A DNA stretch of 6,116 bases from Candidatus Dadabacteria bacterium RIFCSPHIGHO2_12_FULL_53_21 (GTDB lineage Bacteria; Desulfobacterota_D; UBA1144; Nemesobacterales; UBA2774), in the NCBI GenBank assembly GCA_001775255.1, contig MFCJ01000090.1, forward strand, positions 778 to 6,893, written 5' to 3'. Every line of letters begins with the position of its first letter. The stretch's first letter is position 1. Shown one piece after another: positions 1-5,986 of the stretch. Under the pieces are notes generated by a model that saw nothing but the letters and a program-made list of their open reading frames with translations, did no database searches and had not been told where the DNA came from. The translations under genes were made by a program, and so were the position numbers.

Positions 1-672
1 AGCGGGTTTCTTCGTGAACTCCGAGAGGGTGTATACCTTGTAACCCGCCTGTACCTTCTTTACATTATCCATGTCTCCGGGACTGAAGAGCTGTGTACGG
101 TAAACCGCAAAAGCAAAATCCGTCTCTACCGGGAAGGTCTTCGCAATGTCCGCGGGCGCTTCGCCCTTCCAGCCCGGGCCAGTGACCATATAGCACCCCG
201 CGCCGCTCCCGGTAGCACGGCTCCCTATATAACCGATATTGTATGTGTACATATCGACCAGCTGAACGGAGTAATAGCGGCCTTTCTCAACCTCCGGCAC
301 GCAGAGGACTATGGGCTCCGCACGGAGGTCCATACCCGCGAACGAGTACGGGGTGTCGCTGTTTGGCGTGATCACTACCGTGTCCTCGGGTGTGTACACC
401 CGCGCGGTATTATAGATCCGGTTGAATGGGGCCTTATATTGAGACGAAGAGCGGTCGATGGAATACTCGTACATCGTCCCGTAGTTCATGATCATGGGGA
501 AGCCGTATATGTATGCCTCTTCCGCGATCTGCTTCGTGTCTACGGCACCGGGCTCTTTGGCCGCGGCCGTAACGGACCGTACGTAAATCCCCAATAAAAA
601 CAATACAGGTACGAATAATACGGCAGTTAATAAAACGATTCTTGGAATTGCATTCCCATTAATTATTTTCAT
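1..672 (-). CDS. DUF1254 domain-containing protein, 3' part missing
   Basis: An open frame runs from an ATG at 670-672 to the left edge without a stop, giving 224 residues of a protein cut by the window. Residues 1-38 are a signal peptide or membrane anchor: a lysine near the start, a hydrophobic stretch at about 11-30, then VTAAA as a possible cleavage site. The rest matches the DUF1254 family as I know it: EAYIYGFPM at 52-60, an NTARVYTPEDTVVITPNSDT-like core at 88-107, SVQLVDMYTYNIGYIGSRA at 135-153, and GPGWKG at 165-170. In this family a DUF1214 domain usually follows, which would lie outside the window. Family members are exported proteins of unsettled function, so no reaction is assigned. 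TGGAGG at 677-682 sits only 4 nt before the ATG, rather close. The gene lies about 210 bp downstream of rtcA and has its own promoter, so it is probably a separate unit. Confidence 0.9.
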   Translation of the reverse strand, partial: MKIINGNAIPRIVLLTAVLFVPVLFLLGIYVRSVTAAAKEPGAVDTKQIAEEAYIYGFPMIMNYGTMYEYSIDRSSSQYKAPFNRIYNTARVYTPEDTVVITPNSDTPYSFAGMDLRAEPIVLCVPEVEKGRYYSVQLVDMYTYNIGYIGSRATGSGAGCYMVTGPGWKGEAPADIAKTFPVETDFAFAVYRTQLFSPGDMDNVKKVQAGYKVYTLSEFTKKPA

Positions 673-775
673 ACATCCTCCAGATTCACAGGGTATGTGA
701 ACAGTATGGCCCCGAAGATCAATAAAATTAGATTTTCTTTTTGTATCATTATTCTTATATCTAGAATTTTCCCAA

Positions 776-803
776 ATTATAATGCCGCTTGAATATTTAT
801 CAA
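776..803 (-). promoter_or_regulatory. sigma-70-type promoter for the DUF1254 gene
   Basis: Read on the minus strand, TTGATA (798-803) and TATAAT (776-781) are separated by 16 bp. The -10 is a perfect consensus match and the -35 has 5 of 6 bases. Transcription would start near 769, giving a leader of about 97 nt before the ATG at 672. It lies in the AT-rich spacer after the rtcA stop codon. No clear rho-independent terminator for the rtcA operon is visible in this spacer, so some read-through is possible. Confidence 0.6.
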
Positions 804-883
804 CAATGCAATGAACCATGTCCAAGGAGTAAAGATCAAGAGCAGAAAATGCTGACAAGATTTTTTGCAGCGTCGAATAGCCG

Positions 884-1927
884 TCATGAAATCCTGATAA
901 AAGTCCCCGCGCCGCGCGGATCGAGATCTATCCTTCTGTCGATGAACTGTCCTATGACCCAGATATTCGTAGCCGTGTGTTTACTGATTCGAGAGGTGTT
1001 GAATAAGGACTCTCCCTCCGCCAGGGACAGGTAAGGAAGAACCTGATCAGTGGCGTGCGCGTCGAGGCACGCGCCTGAATTAAACTCCTTGATGAACGCC
1101 AGGGCCGCCTCCTCTCCTACGGCTTCAGCCCTTTTCCCCGGTCTGCCCAGGGAATCCGAGCCTATCGCGGTATTCTCAAAGTCGCCGACTACCGTGATTG
1201 TGCTCCCGGCCGAGAGGGAGGGAAAGTATTCGACTATACTCTCGACCTGAGTGCCCGGTCCGAAGCCGAGCGCCTTTTCCGCTGCCTCTGCCTGACGCTC
1301 GGCGACGCGCCTCGCTTTCAATATATCTGCGGCCCCAGACAAAATGAGAATTTTCCGGAGGCGTCCCCGCTCCGTGCATCTCCAATTCGAAACGCTCCCC
1401 GGAGTTACCTCGACTCCGACTTCGGCACCGCCCCTGGGGTAAAAACCGCGCCTGGTGATTTCGGTTGCGGACTTGAGCCCGATCCTTGCGAGTATATTTG
1501 AAAATACAAACCTGTGGTAATCGATGACGGGTGAAAAGAACGTGTCGGTCGCCCCGCCGTGAAAGCTTATCCTTACCGTTCCCCGCGATAAGAAAGCCGG
1601 GAGGAGGAGCGTCTGCAGGAGGAGGGTAATGCTCCCTGCAGTCATTATCTCCACATCCAGCGAAGACGCGCCGAGACCGCCCGCAGCAAGCGTTATCTCC
1701 GTCGAGCCCTGCCGGTCGCCCGAAAGCGTACCCCCGCAAAGACGGGCGAGCGCCCTGAGACCGAGCACATGCTGATGTCCGAGGCCGGGGTTCTTCCTGT
1801 TCTTTCTAATATTGTAAATACGGCAGGGAACGCCGGTTATTGCCGATAACGCGCACGCCGTCCTTACTATCTGCCCCCCGCCTTCGCCGTAGGAGCCGTC
1901 GATGGAAATCTCTTTATTCCGGTTCAT
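884..1927 (-). CDS. rtcA: RNA 3'-terminal phosphate cyclase
   Basis: RtcA converts an RNA 3'-phosphate end to a 2',3'-cyclic phosphate using ATP, through an enzyme-AMP intermediate on a histidine. The protein here is 347 residues, close to the roughly 340 usual for the family. It begins with the typical IDGSYGEGGGQIVRTA segment (about residues 9-24), followed by RKNPGLGHQH. The family signature around RGFYPRGGAEV (about 160-170) is present, but the usual third glycine is alanine. Near the C-terminus DAHATDQ contains the histidine (residue 291) that aligns with the AMP-accepting His of E. coli RtcA, followed by SKHTATNIWVIGQF. I chose the ATG at 1925-1927 because AGGG lies 7 nt upstream and the protein then starts like other RtcA proteins. 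An in-frame ATG at 1940-1942 would add five residues but has no well-spaced ribosome site. It is the last gene of the operon with the exporter and DUF1634 genes. No RtcB ligase or RtcR regulator is in the window. Confidence 0.95.
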   Translation of the reverse strand: MNRNKEISIDGSYGEGGGQIVRTACALSAITGVPCRIYNIRKNRKNPGLGHQHVLGLRALARLCGGTLSGDRQGSTEITLAAGGLGASSLDVEIMTAGSITLLLQTLLLPAFLSRGTVRISFHGGATDTFFSPVIDYHRFVFSNILARIGLKSATEITRRGFYPRGGAEVGVEVTPGSVSNWRCTERGRLRKILILSGAADILKARRVAERQAEAAEKALGFGPGTQVESIVEYFPSLSAGSTITVVGDFENTAIGSDSLGRPGKRAEAVGEEAALAFIKEFNSGACLDAHATDQVLPYLSLAEGESLFNTSRISKHTATNIWVIGQFIDRRIDLDPRGAGTFIRIS

Positions 1928-1947
1928 CGTCGGACCCTGCATCGAGA

Positions 1948-2337
1948 TTAAATTATAACTCCCGTTAAGCTCAGGAGCAGCACAGCGAGTACGATCGATG
2001 CAACGACAGCGTACAATGAATCGCGCTCGATCAGGAAGGCGAAGACCGAAAATATCACACGGGCCACAGGAGTGGCAATGAGCAGGAGAAGGCCGAGCTG
2101 AATTATCCCGACGCTCTTCATGTCTCCCGCGACAGAAATAACGTCCCTGAGACTGCGGAGATTTTTCGGCACGCCGTCGAAGACACCGTAATCCGGGGCC
2201 TCCAGACCGTGGCGTATAAGATAAAGCGCGCCGCCTACGGCCACGAACGCCGCCGATATAGTTACCATGACCCTTAGGAGGTTGCCGATAATCAGCTCCA
2301 TTCTCCCATCTGTCATGGCTTTTTTATCCCTGTTCAT
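1948..2337 (-). CDS. DUF1634 small membrane protein, partner of the TauE/SafE exporter
   Basis: This 129-residue integral membrane protein has three predicted transmembrane segments (about residues 21-41, 75-98 and 107-127). The second carries the family hallmark LLLLIATPVARVIFSVFAF followed by ERDSLYAV, which identifies DUF1634. Members of this family are commonly encoded directly beside TauE/SafE (TSUP) transporters, as here, and are presumed to be an accessory subunit; the biochemical role is not established. The gene begins one base after the exporter stop codon, which suggests translational coupling, and ends about 20 bp before the rtcA start. The ATG at 2335-2337 has only a weak GC-rich Shine-Dalgarno sequence. 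An internal ATG at 2314-2316 (MTDGRMELIIGNLLR) resembles the start of other family members and has AGGG 11 nt upstream, so the true protein may be 122 residues. Confidence 0.88.
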   Translation of the reverse strand: MNRDKKAMTDGRMELIIGNLLRVMVTISAAFVAVGGALYLIRHGLEAPDYGVFDGVPKNLRSLRDVISVAGDMKSVGIIQLGLLLLIATPVARVIFSVFAFLIERDSLYAVVASIVLAVLLLSLTGVII

Positions 2338-2338
2338 A

Positions 2339-3175
2339 TCAGAACCCGCCTGTTAAACCTTTATAGAGCATTTCTATTGCGAGTGCGGCAATAACCACCG
2401 CGAAGACTATGCGGAGGATGCGGGTCGATACCTTCAACAAAAATCGAGCCCCTGCGAGAGAGCCGAACAGCACACCGAGCATCACAGGCATGGCGAGGCC
2501 GGGGTCAATATATCCGCGGTTTAAGAATACCCCTGCGCTCGCCGCCGCCGTAACGCCTATCATGAAGTTGCTCGTAGTCGTAGATACCTTAAACGGCAGG
2601 CGCATGACCTGGTCCATAGCTATTACCTTGAGGGCTCCCGAGCCTATGCCCAGGAGCCCGGACAGCGCGCCCGCGATAAACATTACTCCGAATCCCCCCG
2701 GTACGGCTCTGACATAATATTTTTCTATCCCTTCGGGCGTCGGATACCCGGAATTCATCCTGAGACGAGTCGCGAGCTTATCGGGGCCCGCCGGAGCCGA
2801 GTCCCTCCGGTGAGCGAAACCCGACTGGTATGCCGAGTATAGCAGCATAAGTCCGAAAACGACAGCGATTGCCGACGGGTGTATGCGGGTCGCGACGGCC
2901 GCACCCGCGACCGCACCTATCGTGGTCGCAATTTCAAGAAACATGCCCACCCGTAAATTACTGTAGCCCTCTTTCACGTATGCTGACGCAGCGGCCGAGG
3001 ATGTCGCTATGACGGACACGAGTGAAGCGCCCATGGCGTAGCGTATATCGATTCCGAAGCCGAGCGCCAGGAGCGGCACTATTACCACTCCACCGCCGAG
3101 TCCCGTAGAGGCGCCGAGGAAACCCGCCAGGAGAGACCCGAGAAAAATCAGCGAAGAGAATTCCAGTATATCCAT
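2339..3175 (-). CDS. Sulfite exporter TauE/SafE family (TSUP) permease
   Basis: This is a 278-residue inner-membrane protein of the TSUP family, which moves sulfur-containing or other small organic anions across the membrane. The substrate cannot be told from the sequence. It shows the two-fold repeat of the family: GASTGLGGGVVIVPLL at 21-36 in the first half, and GLLGIGSGALKV at 173-184 in the second. I count about eight hydrophobic segments (roughly 5-37, 45-66, 78-97, 100-117, 158-185, 197-218, 226-245, 252-270), with a charged linker at about 120-155. Length is normal. AAAGG lies 7 nt before the ATG at 3173-3175. It is the first gene of the operon with DUF1634 and rtcA. The first 37 codons recur as a diverged, isolated fragment at 4420-4530. 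Confidence 0.92.
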   Translation of the reverse strand: MDILEFSSLIFLGSLLAGFLGASTGLGGGVVIVPLLALGFGIDIRYAMGASLVSVIATSSAAASAYVKEGYSNLRVGMFLEIATTIGAVAGAAVATRIHPSAIAVVFGLMLLYSAYQSGFAHRRDSAPAGPDKLATRLRMNSGYPTPEGIEKYYVRAVPGGFGVMFIAGALSGLLGIGSGALKVIAMDQVMRLPFKVSTTTSNFMIGVTAAASAGVFLNRGYIDPGLAMPVMLGVLFGSLAGARFLLKVSTRILRIVFAVVIAALAIEMLYKGLTGGF

Positions 3176-3202
3176 GAGAGAACCTTTATATAAGATTTCG
3201 GT

Positions 3203-3216
3203 TGTGAATATTCACA
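3203..3216. promoter_or_regulatory. Perfect 14-bp palindrome, candidate operator of the exporter operon
   Basis: TGTGAATATTCACA is a perfect inverted repeat with no spacer, centred about 35 bp upstream of the exporter ATG. Within it TGTGAATAT could act as a weak extended -10 on the minus strand, so a protein bound here would block initiation. Winged-helix repressors such as the ArsR/BigR type use short AT-centred dyads of this sort, and some control TauE/SafE genes. No regulator gene is in the window, so the identity of the binding protein is open. Confidence 0.4.
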
Positions 3217-3436
3217 GTCTTTCAGTCCGCATCATTCCTATGAAAATAAATACTCCTGATCGGACAGGGGATTACAATCCCGCGACACGGAACAACCGGA
3301 CTTTACATGGGGGGGTAACAGGGGACAGATTCAAAAGCTCCGATGGATAGTTCTCCGCTCAGTGTATCCGCTTATTTCCCGGAGAGGGGTGGTCATTCGC
3401 ACCACCTGACCTCCGTCAATTTACATCACCCGTTTT
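3217..3436. other. Intergenic region without a recognisable gene
   Basis: This spacer lies between the 3' end of the cysteine-rich gene and the exporter operon. I see no convincing open frame or promoter consensus. It contains a run of seven G at 3309-3315, the sequence GGGGACAGATTCAAAA at 3321-3336, and a hairpin at 3380-3415 that is listed separately. Confidence 0.5.
3380..3415 (-). terminator. Hairpin after the cysteine-rich gene, possible terminator
   Basis: Two stacked stems form one hairpin: CGGAG (3380-3384) pairs with CTCCG (3411-3415), and GGTGGT (3388-3393) pairs with ACCACC (3401-3406). They are separated by a small internal loop, and a 7-nt loop closes the top. It starts 22 nt after the stop codon of the cysteine-rich gene, where a terminator would be expected. 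No T-tract follows on the minus strand, so it may instead be an RNA-stabilising 3' end or a repeat-derived hairpin. Confidence 0.35.
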
Positions 3437-4306
3437 TCATTGGCCGCAATCAACAATGACAGGCGATTCGTCATGTACGCTCCACTCAGCGCAAGTACCG
3501 TCCTCATTCACCTCATCGCAGGAACAGAAGCAGCCGTTCAAATCAGGGACATCACCTCCGAGCAGGGTACAGGATAGTACATTGCCGAGTCCCGTCGCGA
3601 CTCCGACCGGAAGGTCTTCCTGGATTCCCACGAAACTTACAGGGTTACCTGTATTGCACTCCAAATCAGATATGGCAGCCTGATCGCACCTGAGGCATGC
3701 GTCCGGGTCGCACCCCGTTACACTGTCATAAGGACCGGCAATCTGGTGCCCGTCAGGGTTTGCACTGGATTTCTCACAGTTGGTAGCTATCGGGCAAGAG
3801 CAAATAATTTCTTTGTTTCTCAGCTTTTCAAAACCCGGGAAATTATTGCCCCTGGTGCTGGTAAAGCATATACCGCCGTCACATTGGGCGTAAGACCCGG
3901 CTGCGGCCGAAACGCCGCCGTATTTGCCCTTGTTATTTTCTCCGGGGCAGGTGTAAGAGGCGAAATCGCCGTCCGGAAACTCGGATTGCTTCGGAACACT
4001 GAAAGTACTCACTCGATAGCCGTTTCCGTTGCCCTCCTGGTTTACAGTACATACATTCTGATCCTCACCGAACTCAAGAGGGAGACTGATACTATCGCCT
4101 TTCAAGAGATCACATTCGCAATATGCGACTTGATTATAGGTGAAGCAGTTTGCATTCGCACAGAGCGCGTATTTCTGATTTTTCAGAATCAAAAACTCAC
4201 CCGCTGCTTCACACTTTTCAGGCTTGGCGGCACGTGTAATACTACTCTCCGCCGAGACCGCTATAAATGCACAGGCAAGAATAAATATCGCCTTCGTTAT
4301 CTTCAT
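3437..4306 (-). CDS. Secreted cysteine-rich protein of unknown function
   Basis: I do not recognise this family. The 289-residue product starts with a signal peptide: Lys2 and Lys5, a hydrophobic stretch at 6-18, and a likely signal peptidase I cut after VSA at 17-19. The mature part is acidic, has no membrane segment, and contains 22 cysteines (32, 49, 54, 63, 65, 86, 120, 142, 147, 169, 171, 177, 199, 204, 207, 217, 246, 259, 261, 263, 272, 287). The even count suggests disulfide bonding in the periplasm or outside the cell. A module recurs: C-x4-C-F-T followed by C-x-C appears at 49-65 and again at 142-171, and a third cluster, CFCSC, is at 259-263. The ATG at 4304-4306 was chosen because the signal peptide starts there and AAGGAG lies 11 nt upstream. 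The frame stays open to an ATG at 4351, but that would bury the signal peptide. The long plus-strand frame opposite has no such features. Confidence 0.75.
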   Translation of the reverse strand: MKITKAIFILACAFIAVSAESSITRAAKPEKCEAAGEFLILKNQKYALCANANCFTYNQVAYCECDLLKGDSISLPLEFGEDQNVCTVNQEGNGNGYRVSTFSVPKQSEFPDGDFASYTCPGENNKGKYGGVSAAAGSYAQCDGGICFTSTRGNNFPGFEKLRNKEIICSCPIATNCEKSSANPDGHQIAGPYDSVTGCDPDACLRCDQAAISDLECNTGNPVSFVGIQEDLPVGVATGLGNVLSCTLLGGDVPDLNGCFCSCDEVNEDGTCAEWSVHDESPVIVDCGQ

Positions 4307-4369
4307 CCTCTCACTCACTCCTTCAGATAGTATGCACGGCCTTATTTCCAAAATTCATTTTTTCTTTTA

Positions 4370-4399
4370 ATTATAGTCCCTTTCCCCGGAAACTGTGAC
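4370..4399 (-). promoter_or_regulatory. Probable promoter of the cysteine-rich gene
   Basis: On the minus strand a perfect TATAAT (4370-4375) lies 18 bp from GTCACA (4394-4399), which has 4 of 6 bases of the -35 consensus. Initiation near 4363 would leave a leader of about 57 nt. The promoter sits immediately past the point where similarity of the neighbouring exporter fragment ends. Confidence 0.45.
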
Positions 4400-4419
4400 G
4401 TATGTTTCCAAGAGCCGGG

Positions 4420-4530
4420 CGTCAGGAGCGGCACGATTACCACCCCTCCGCCGAGTCCCGTAGAGGCGCCGAGGAAACCCGCCAGTAAAGAGCCGAGATA
4501 GACGAGAGAGGAGAATTCAAGTATATTCAT
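4420..4530 (-). pseudogene. Truncated 5' fragment of a TauE/SafE exporter gene
   Basis: On the minus strand from the ATG at 4528-4530, the first 36 residues copy the N-terminus of the exporter at 2339-3175 with three substitutions (D2N, I10V, F11Y), including GASTGLGGGVVIVPLL. By eye, 96 of 111 bases match the segment 3065-3175 without gaps. Similarity begins at the start codon and stops near codon 37. The frame then continues into unrelated sequence (TPGSWKHTSQFPGK...) and ends at a stop at 4342-4344. There is no ribosome binding site before the ATG. About 240 codons of the permease are absent, so it cannot make a transporter. Most differences are silent, so the source copy was probably a working, already diverged relative before it was cut down. 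Confidence 0.8.
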
Positions 4531-4593
4531 GAGCAATACAGTATAATCCGGCCAAGCCGGAAAACCCCCGGATATATCCAATTTAATGCTCAA

Positions 4594-4622
4594 TTGACAA
4601 TATTATAATTTTATGCTATATT
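4594..4622 (+). promoter_or_regulatory. Strong promoter of the cold-shock gene
   Basis: A perfect -35 TTGACA (4594-4599) and a -10 TATATT (4617-4622) are separated by 17 bp, and a TGC at 4614-4616 makes an extended -10. Transcription would begin near 4629. The resulting leader is about 98 nt, ending in the ribosome site AAAAGGAGGT at 4708-4717. Long leaders of this kind often carry thermosensitive structure in cspA-type genes; I did not find a convincing strong hairpin in this one by eye. Confidence 0.75.
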
Positions 4623-4726
4623 AATTTTAGAGTTTGCAGTAGTTCTAGTCTAAATTGAGATACCAATCTGAACTTGATTTTGAACCACTAGCACAACCCA
4701 ATCATACAAAAGGAGGTTAATCCGAC

Positions 4727-4936
4727 ATGTCAGAACGTAAAATTGGCTTAGTTAAGTGGTTCAATTCTGCGAAAGGCTTCGGCTTCATAGAGCTCGACGG
4801 TGAAAAAGACGTATTTGTTCACTTCAGCGAAATAAGCGCTACCGGCTACCGTTCTCTCGAAGAAGGACAGAGAGTAGAGTTTACAGTCGTCGATGGACAA
4901 AAAGGCCCACAAGCTCAGAACGTAGTTCTAGCCTAA
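4727..4936 (+). CDS. Cold-shock domain protein, CspA family
   Basis: This 69-residue protein is a single cold-shock domain, the usual length for the family. It binds single-stranded RNA or DNA and acts as an RNA chaperone in the cytoplasm. Both RNA-binding motifs are intact: RNP1 KGFGFI at 16-21 and RNP2 VFVHF at 29-33, preceded by VKWFNSAKG and followed by SEI. The C-terminal half, LEEGQRVEFTVVDGQKGPQA, is also canonical. The start is fixed by a near-perfect AAAAGGAGGT at 4708-4717, 9 nt upstream of the ATG. It is a single-gene unit with a strong promoter and its own terminator, consistent with high expression. Whether it is cold-induced or a constitutive paralogue cannot be told from the protein. 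Confidence 0.97.
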   Translation: MSERKIGLVKWFNSAKGFGFIELDGEKDVFVHFSEISATGYRSLEEGQRVEFTVVDGQKGPQAQNVVLA

Positions 4937-4949
4937 GGATCGAATATCA

Positions 4950-4989
4950 AAAGTGCGTTGAATCACTTCAGCGCACTTTCCCTTCTTTC
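4950..4989 (+). terminator. Rho-independent terminator of the cold-shock gene
   Basis: A 13-bp stem pairs 4950-4962 with 4967-4979, with one G-U pair and a TCAC loop. It is followed by the pyrimidine-rich tract CCCTTCTTT. It begins 13 nt after the stop codon. Confidence 0.85.
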
Positions 4990-5300
4990 AGAAATAATTA
5001 CAATAACCCGGCAAATCCCCAACTGACAAGTAATCGAGTCCTATGCGCCGCTCCCGGTCTTCGGGAACCCGGTACTTTTTGAGTTAGCGTTACGCTCGTT
5101 TTTACATGATTAACCGAAACGGCAAGCGGAACCCCGAAAACCAGACCACGCTTATCAGGTATTCGAATCATTAAGTGCAGTCACGGACGGAGTGCACGCA
5201 CGAAGTCATTCACTGGAGTCCGACTTGTTGCTTTCGACCGTCGTCCCCTCAGCAAACGGCCGGCAAATTCAATCACATACAAAAATAATTCGGATGATAA
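4990..5300. other. Non-coding spacer with small dyads
   Basis: I find no supportable gene in this stretch. The longest ATG frame noticed on the plus strand is 22 codons (5106-5174) and has no ribosome site. Small structures are present: CCCG-GTCTT-CGGG at about 5054-5066, and AGCG-TTA-CGCT near 5086-5096 followed by CGTTTTTA, which resembles a weak terminator. At 5175-5196 AGTGCA occurs twice, 11 bp apart. Base composition is higher in GC than the AT-rich promoter that follows. It could be decayed coding sequence or an unannotated small RNA; nothing here decides it. Confidence 0.4.
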
Positions 5301-5330
5301 TTGAAAACTCATCCTGTTCTAGTTTATAAT
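5301..5330 (+). promoter_or_regulatory. Promoter of the IPTL-CTERM protein gene
   Basis: TTGAAA (5301-5306) and a perfect TATAAT (5325-5330) are separated by 18 bp. Initiation near 5337 gives a short leader of about 29 nt, with AAAGGA at 5351-5356 as the ribosome site, 9 nt before the ATG at 5366. Confidence 0.65.
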
Positions 5331-5365
5331 AGCTAATAATTAAGACTATTAAAGGACGGTATACA

Positions 5366-5905
5366 ATGAGAAATAAACAACGTGTCTTGAGCTTATTAAT
5401 TACAGCAATACTATTATTTGCGGGTTCACTTTTTATTAATACAGATAAGGCAATCGCCGTAGGTGTCTGTAACATCACTGTAGAAAAGATTGCATTACCC
5501 GATTTGGGCACAGAGTTTCAGTTCTCAGCCCCCTCACCAGGACCTGGAAACTTTACTTTAAGCTCAGGAGAACAGGAGATATTTAACGAAATATTATATG
5601 GAGATGACGTAACAATCATCGAACAGGTACCTGAAGGATGGATACTAGAGTCCTTCTCCTGTGAGGTCACAGGTGGTAATTTCACACCACTTATAAATGA
5701 ACTAGAGAACGGCGTTACCATTGATTGTGAAGGAGATGCACCTCCGGGCCAAGACCCTGAAGTTTCTGACATTACATGTCTTTTTGTAAATAATGTAATC
5801 CCGCAAAATGTCCCAACCCTTTCCGAGTGGGGAATTATAGCCATGGCTGGAATATTGGGTATGGTTGGATTTATGGTTATAAGAAGAAGGAAAGTAACAG
5901 TCTAA
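5366..5905 (+). CDS. Secreted IPTL-CTERM protein with a prealbumin-like beta domain
   Basis: The 179-residue product has three parts. Residues 1-31 are a signal peptide with basic residues at 2, 4 and 6, a hydrophobic core at 8-23, and a cut after AIA at 29-31. Residues 32-143 form a small beta-rich domain: CNITVEKIA, then TIIEQVPEGWILESFSCEV, then DITCLFVNN. This follows the pattern of prealbumin-like or SpaA-like repeats of surface proteins, with four cysteines (35, 99, 121, 138). Residues 149-179 are an IPTL-CTERM sorting signal: VPTLSEWG, a hydrophobic segment at 157-172, and RRRK at 173-176. Such tails are thought to be cut by exosortase H (XrtH) during export to the cell surface. No exosortase is in the window. 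The gene is AT-rich, with many ATA, TTA and AGA codons, unlike rtcA and the exporter. It converges on a second gene with the same tail. Ligand or role is unknown. Confidence 0.85.
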   Translation: MRNKQRVLSLLITAILLFAGSLFINTDKAIAVGVCNITVEKIALPDLGTEFQFSAPSPGPGNFTLSSGEQEIFNEILYGDDVTIIEQVPEGWILESFSCEVTGGNFTPLINELENGVTIDCEGDAPPGQDPEVSDITCLFVNNVIPQNVPTLSEWGIIAMAGILGMVGFMVIRRRKVTV

Positions 5906-5935
5906 AATCTAAAGATATGATAAATTAAATACTTC

Positions 5936-5966
5936 AAGGGGAGCTTCGGCTCCCCTTAGTTTATAT
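5936..5966. terminator. Bidirectional terminator between convergent IPTL-CTERM genes
   Basis: A perfect 9-bp stem, AAGGGGAGC (5936-5944) with GCTCCCCTT (5949-5957), closes a TTCG tetraloop. On the plus strand AGTTTATAT follows. On the minus strand the flank is also T-rich (GAAGTATTTAATTT). It lies about 30 bp past each of the two stop codons, so it can end transcription from both sides. Confidence 0.85.
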
Positions 5967-5986
5967 ATTCTTTAAACGGGTCTTAC

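Noticed and set aside
789..1034. Plus-strand open frame of 81 codons at the rtcA 3' end
   Set aside because: Most of it is antisense to rtcA and it starts within the promoter of the DUF1254 gene; no family resemblance.
1176..1739. Minus-strand open frame of 187 codons inside rtcA
   Set aside because: It is a shifted frame of rtcA, which is far better supported by its motifs; the shifted product is arginine- and glycine-rich without any family pattern.
3746..4330. Plus-strand open frame of 194 codons opposite the cysteine-rich gene
   Set aside because: No ribosome site, signal or domain pattern. The minus-strand product has a signal peptide, promoter, Shine-Dalgarno and repeated cysteine modules.
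4531..4593. N-terminal extension of the truncated exporter frame up to 4593
   Set aside because: The residues before the internal Met have no counterpart in the intact exporter, and similarity starts exactly at the ATG at 4530.
5106..5174. 22-codon frame (MINRNGKRNPENQ...) in the non-coding spacer
   Set aside because: No ribosome binding site and no promoter pointing at it; such short frames are expected by chance.
5155..5175. TTCGAAT segment resembling a tRNA T-loop
   Set aside because: The flanking bases do not form a T stem and no acceptor, D or anticodon arm can be fitted around it.
5269..5511. Minus-strand open frame of 80 codons across the IPTL-CTERM promoter
   Set aside because: It overlaps the promoter and signal-peptide region of the plus-strand gene, and its hydrophobic look comes from AT-rich sequence.
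5518..5844. Minus-strand open frame of 108 codons within the IPTL-CTERM gene
   Set aside because: Antisense shadow of a gene with a clear signal peptide and sorting tail.
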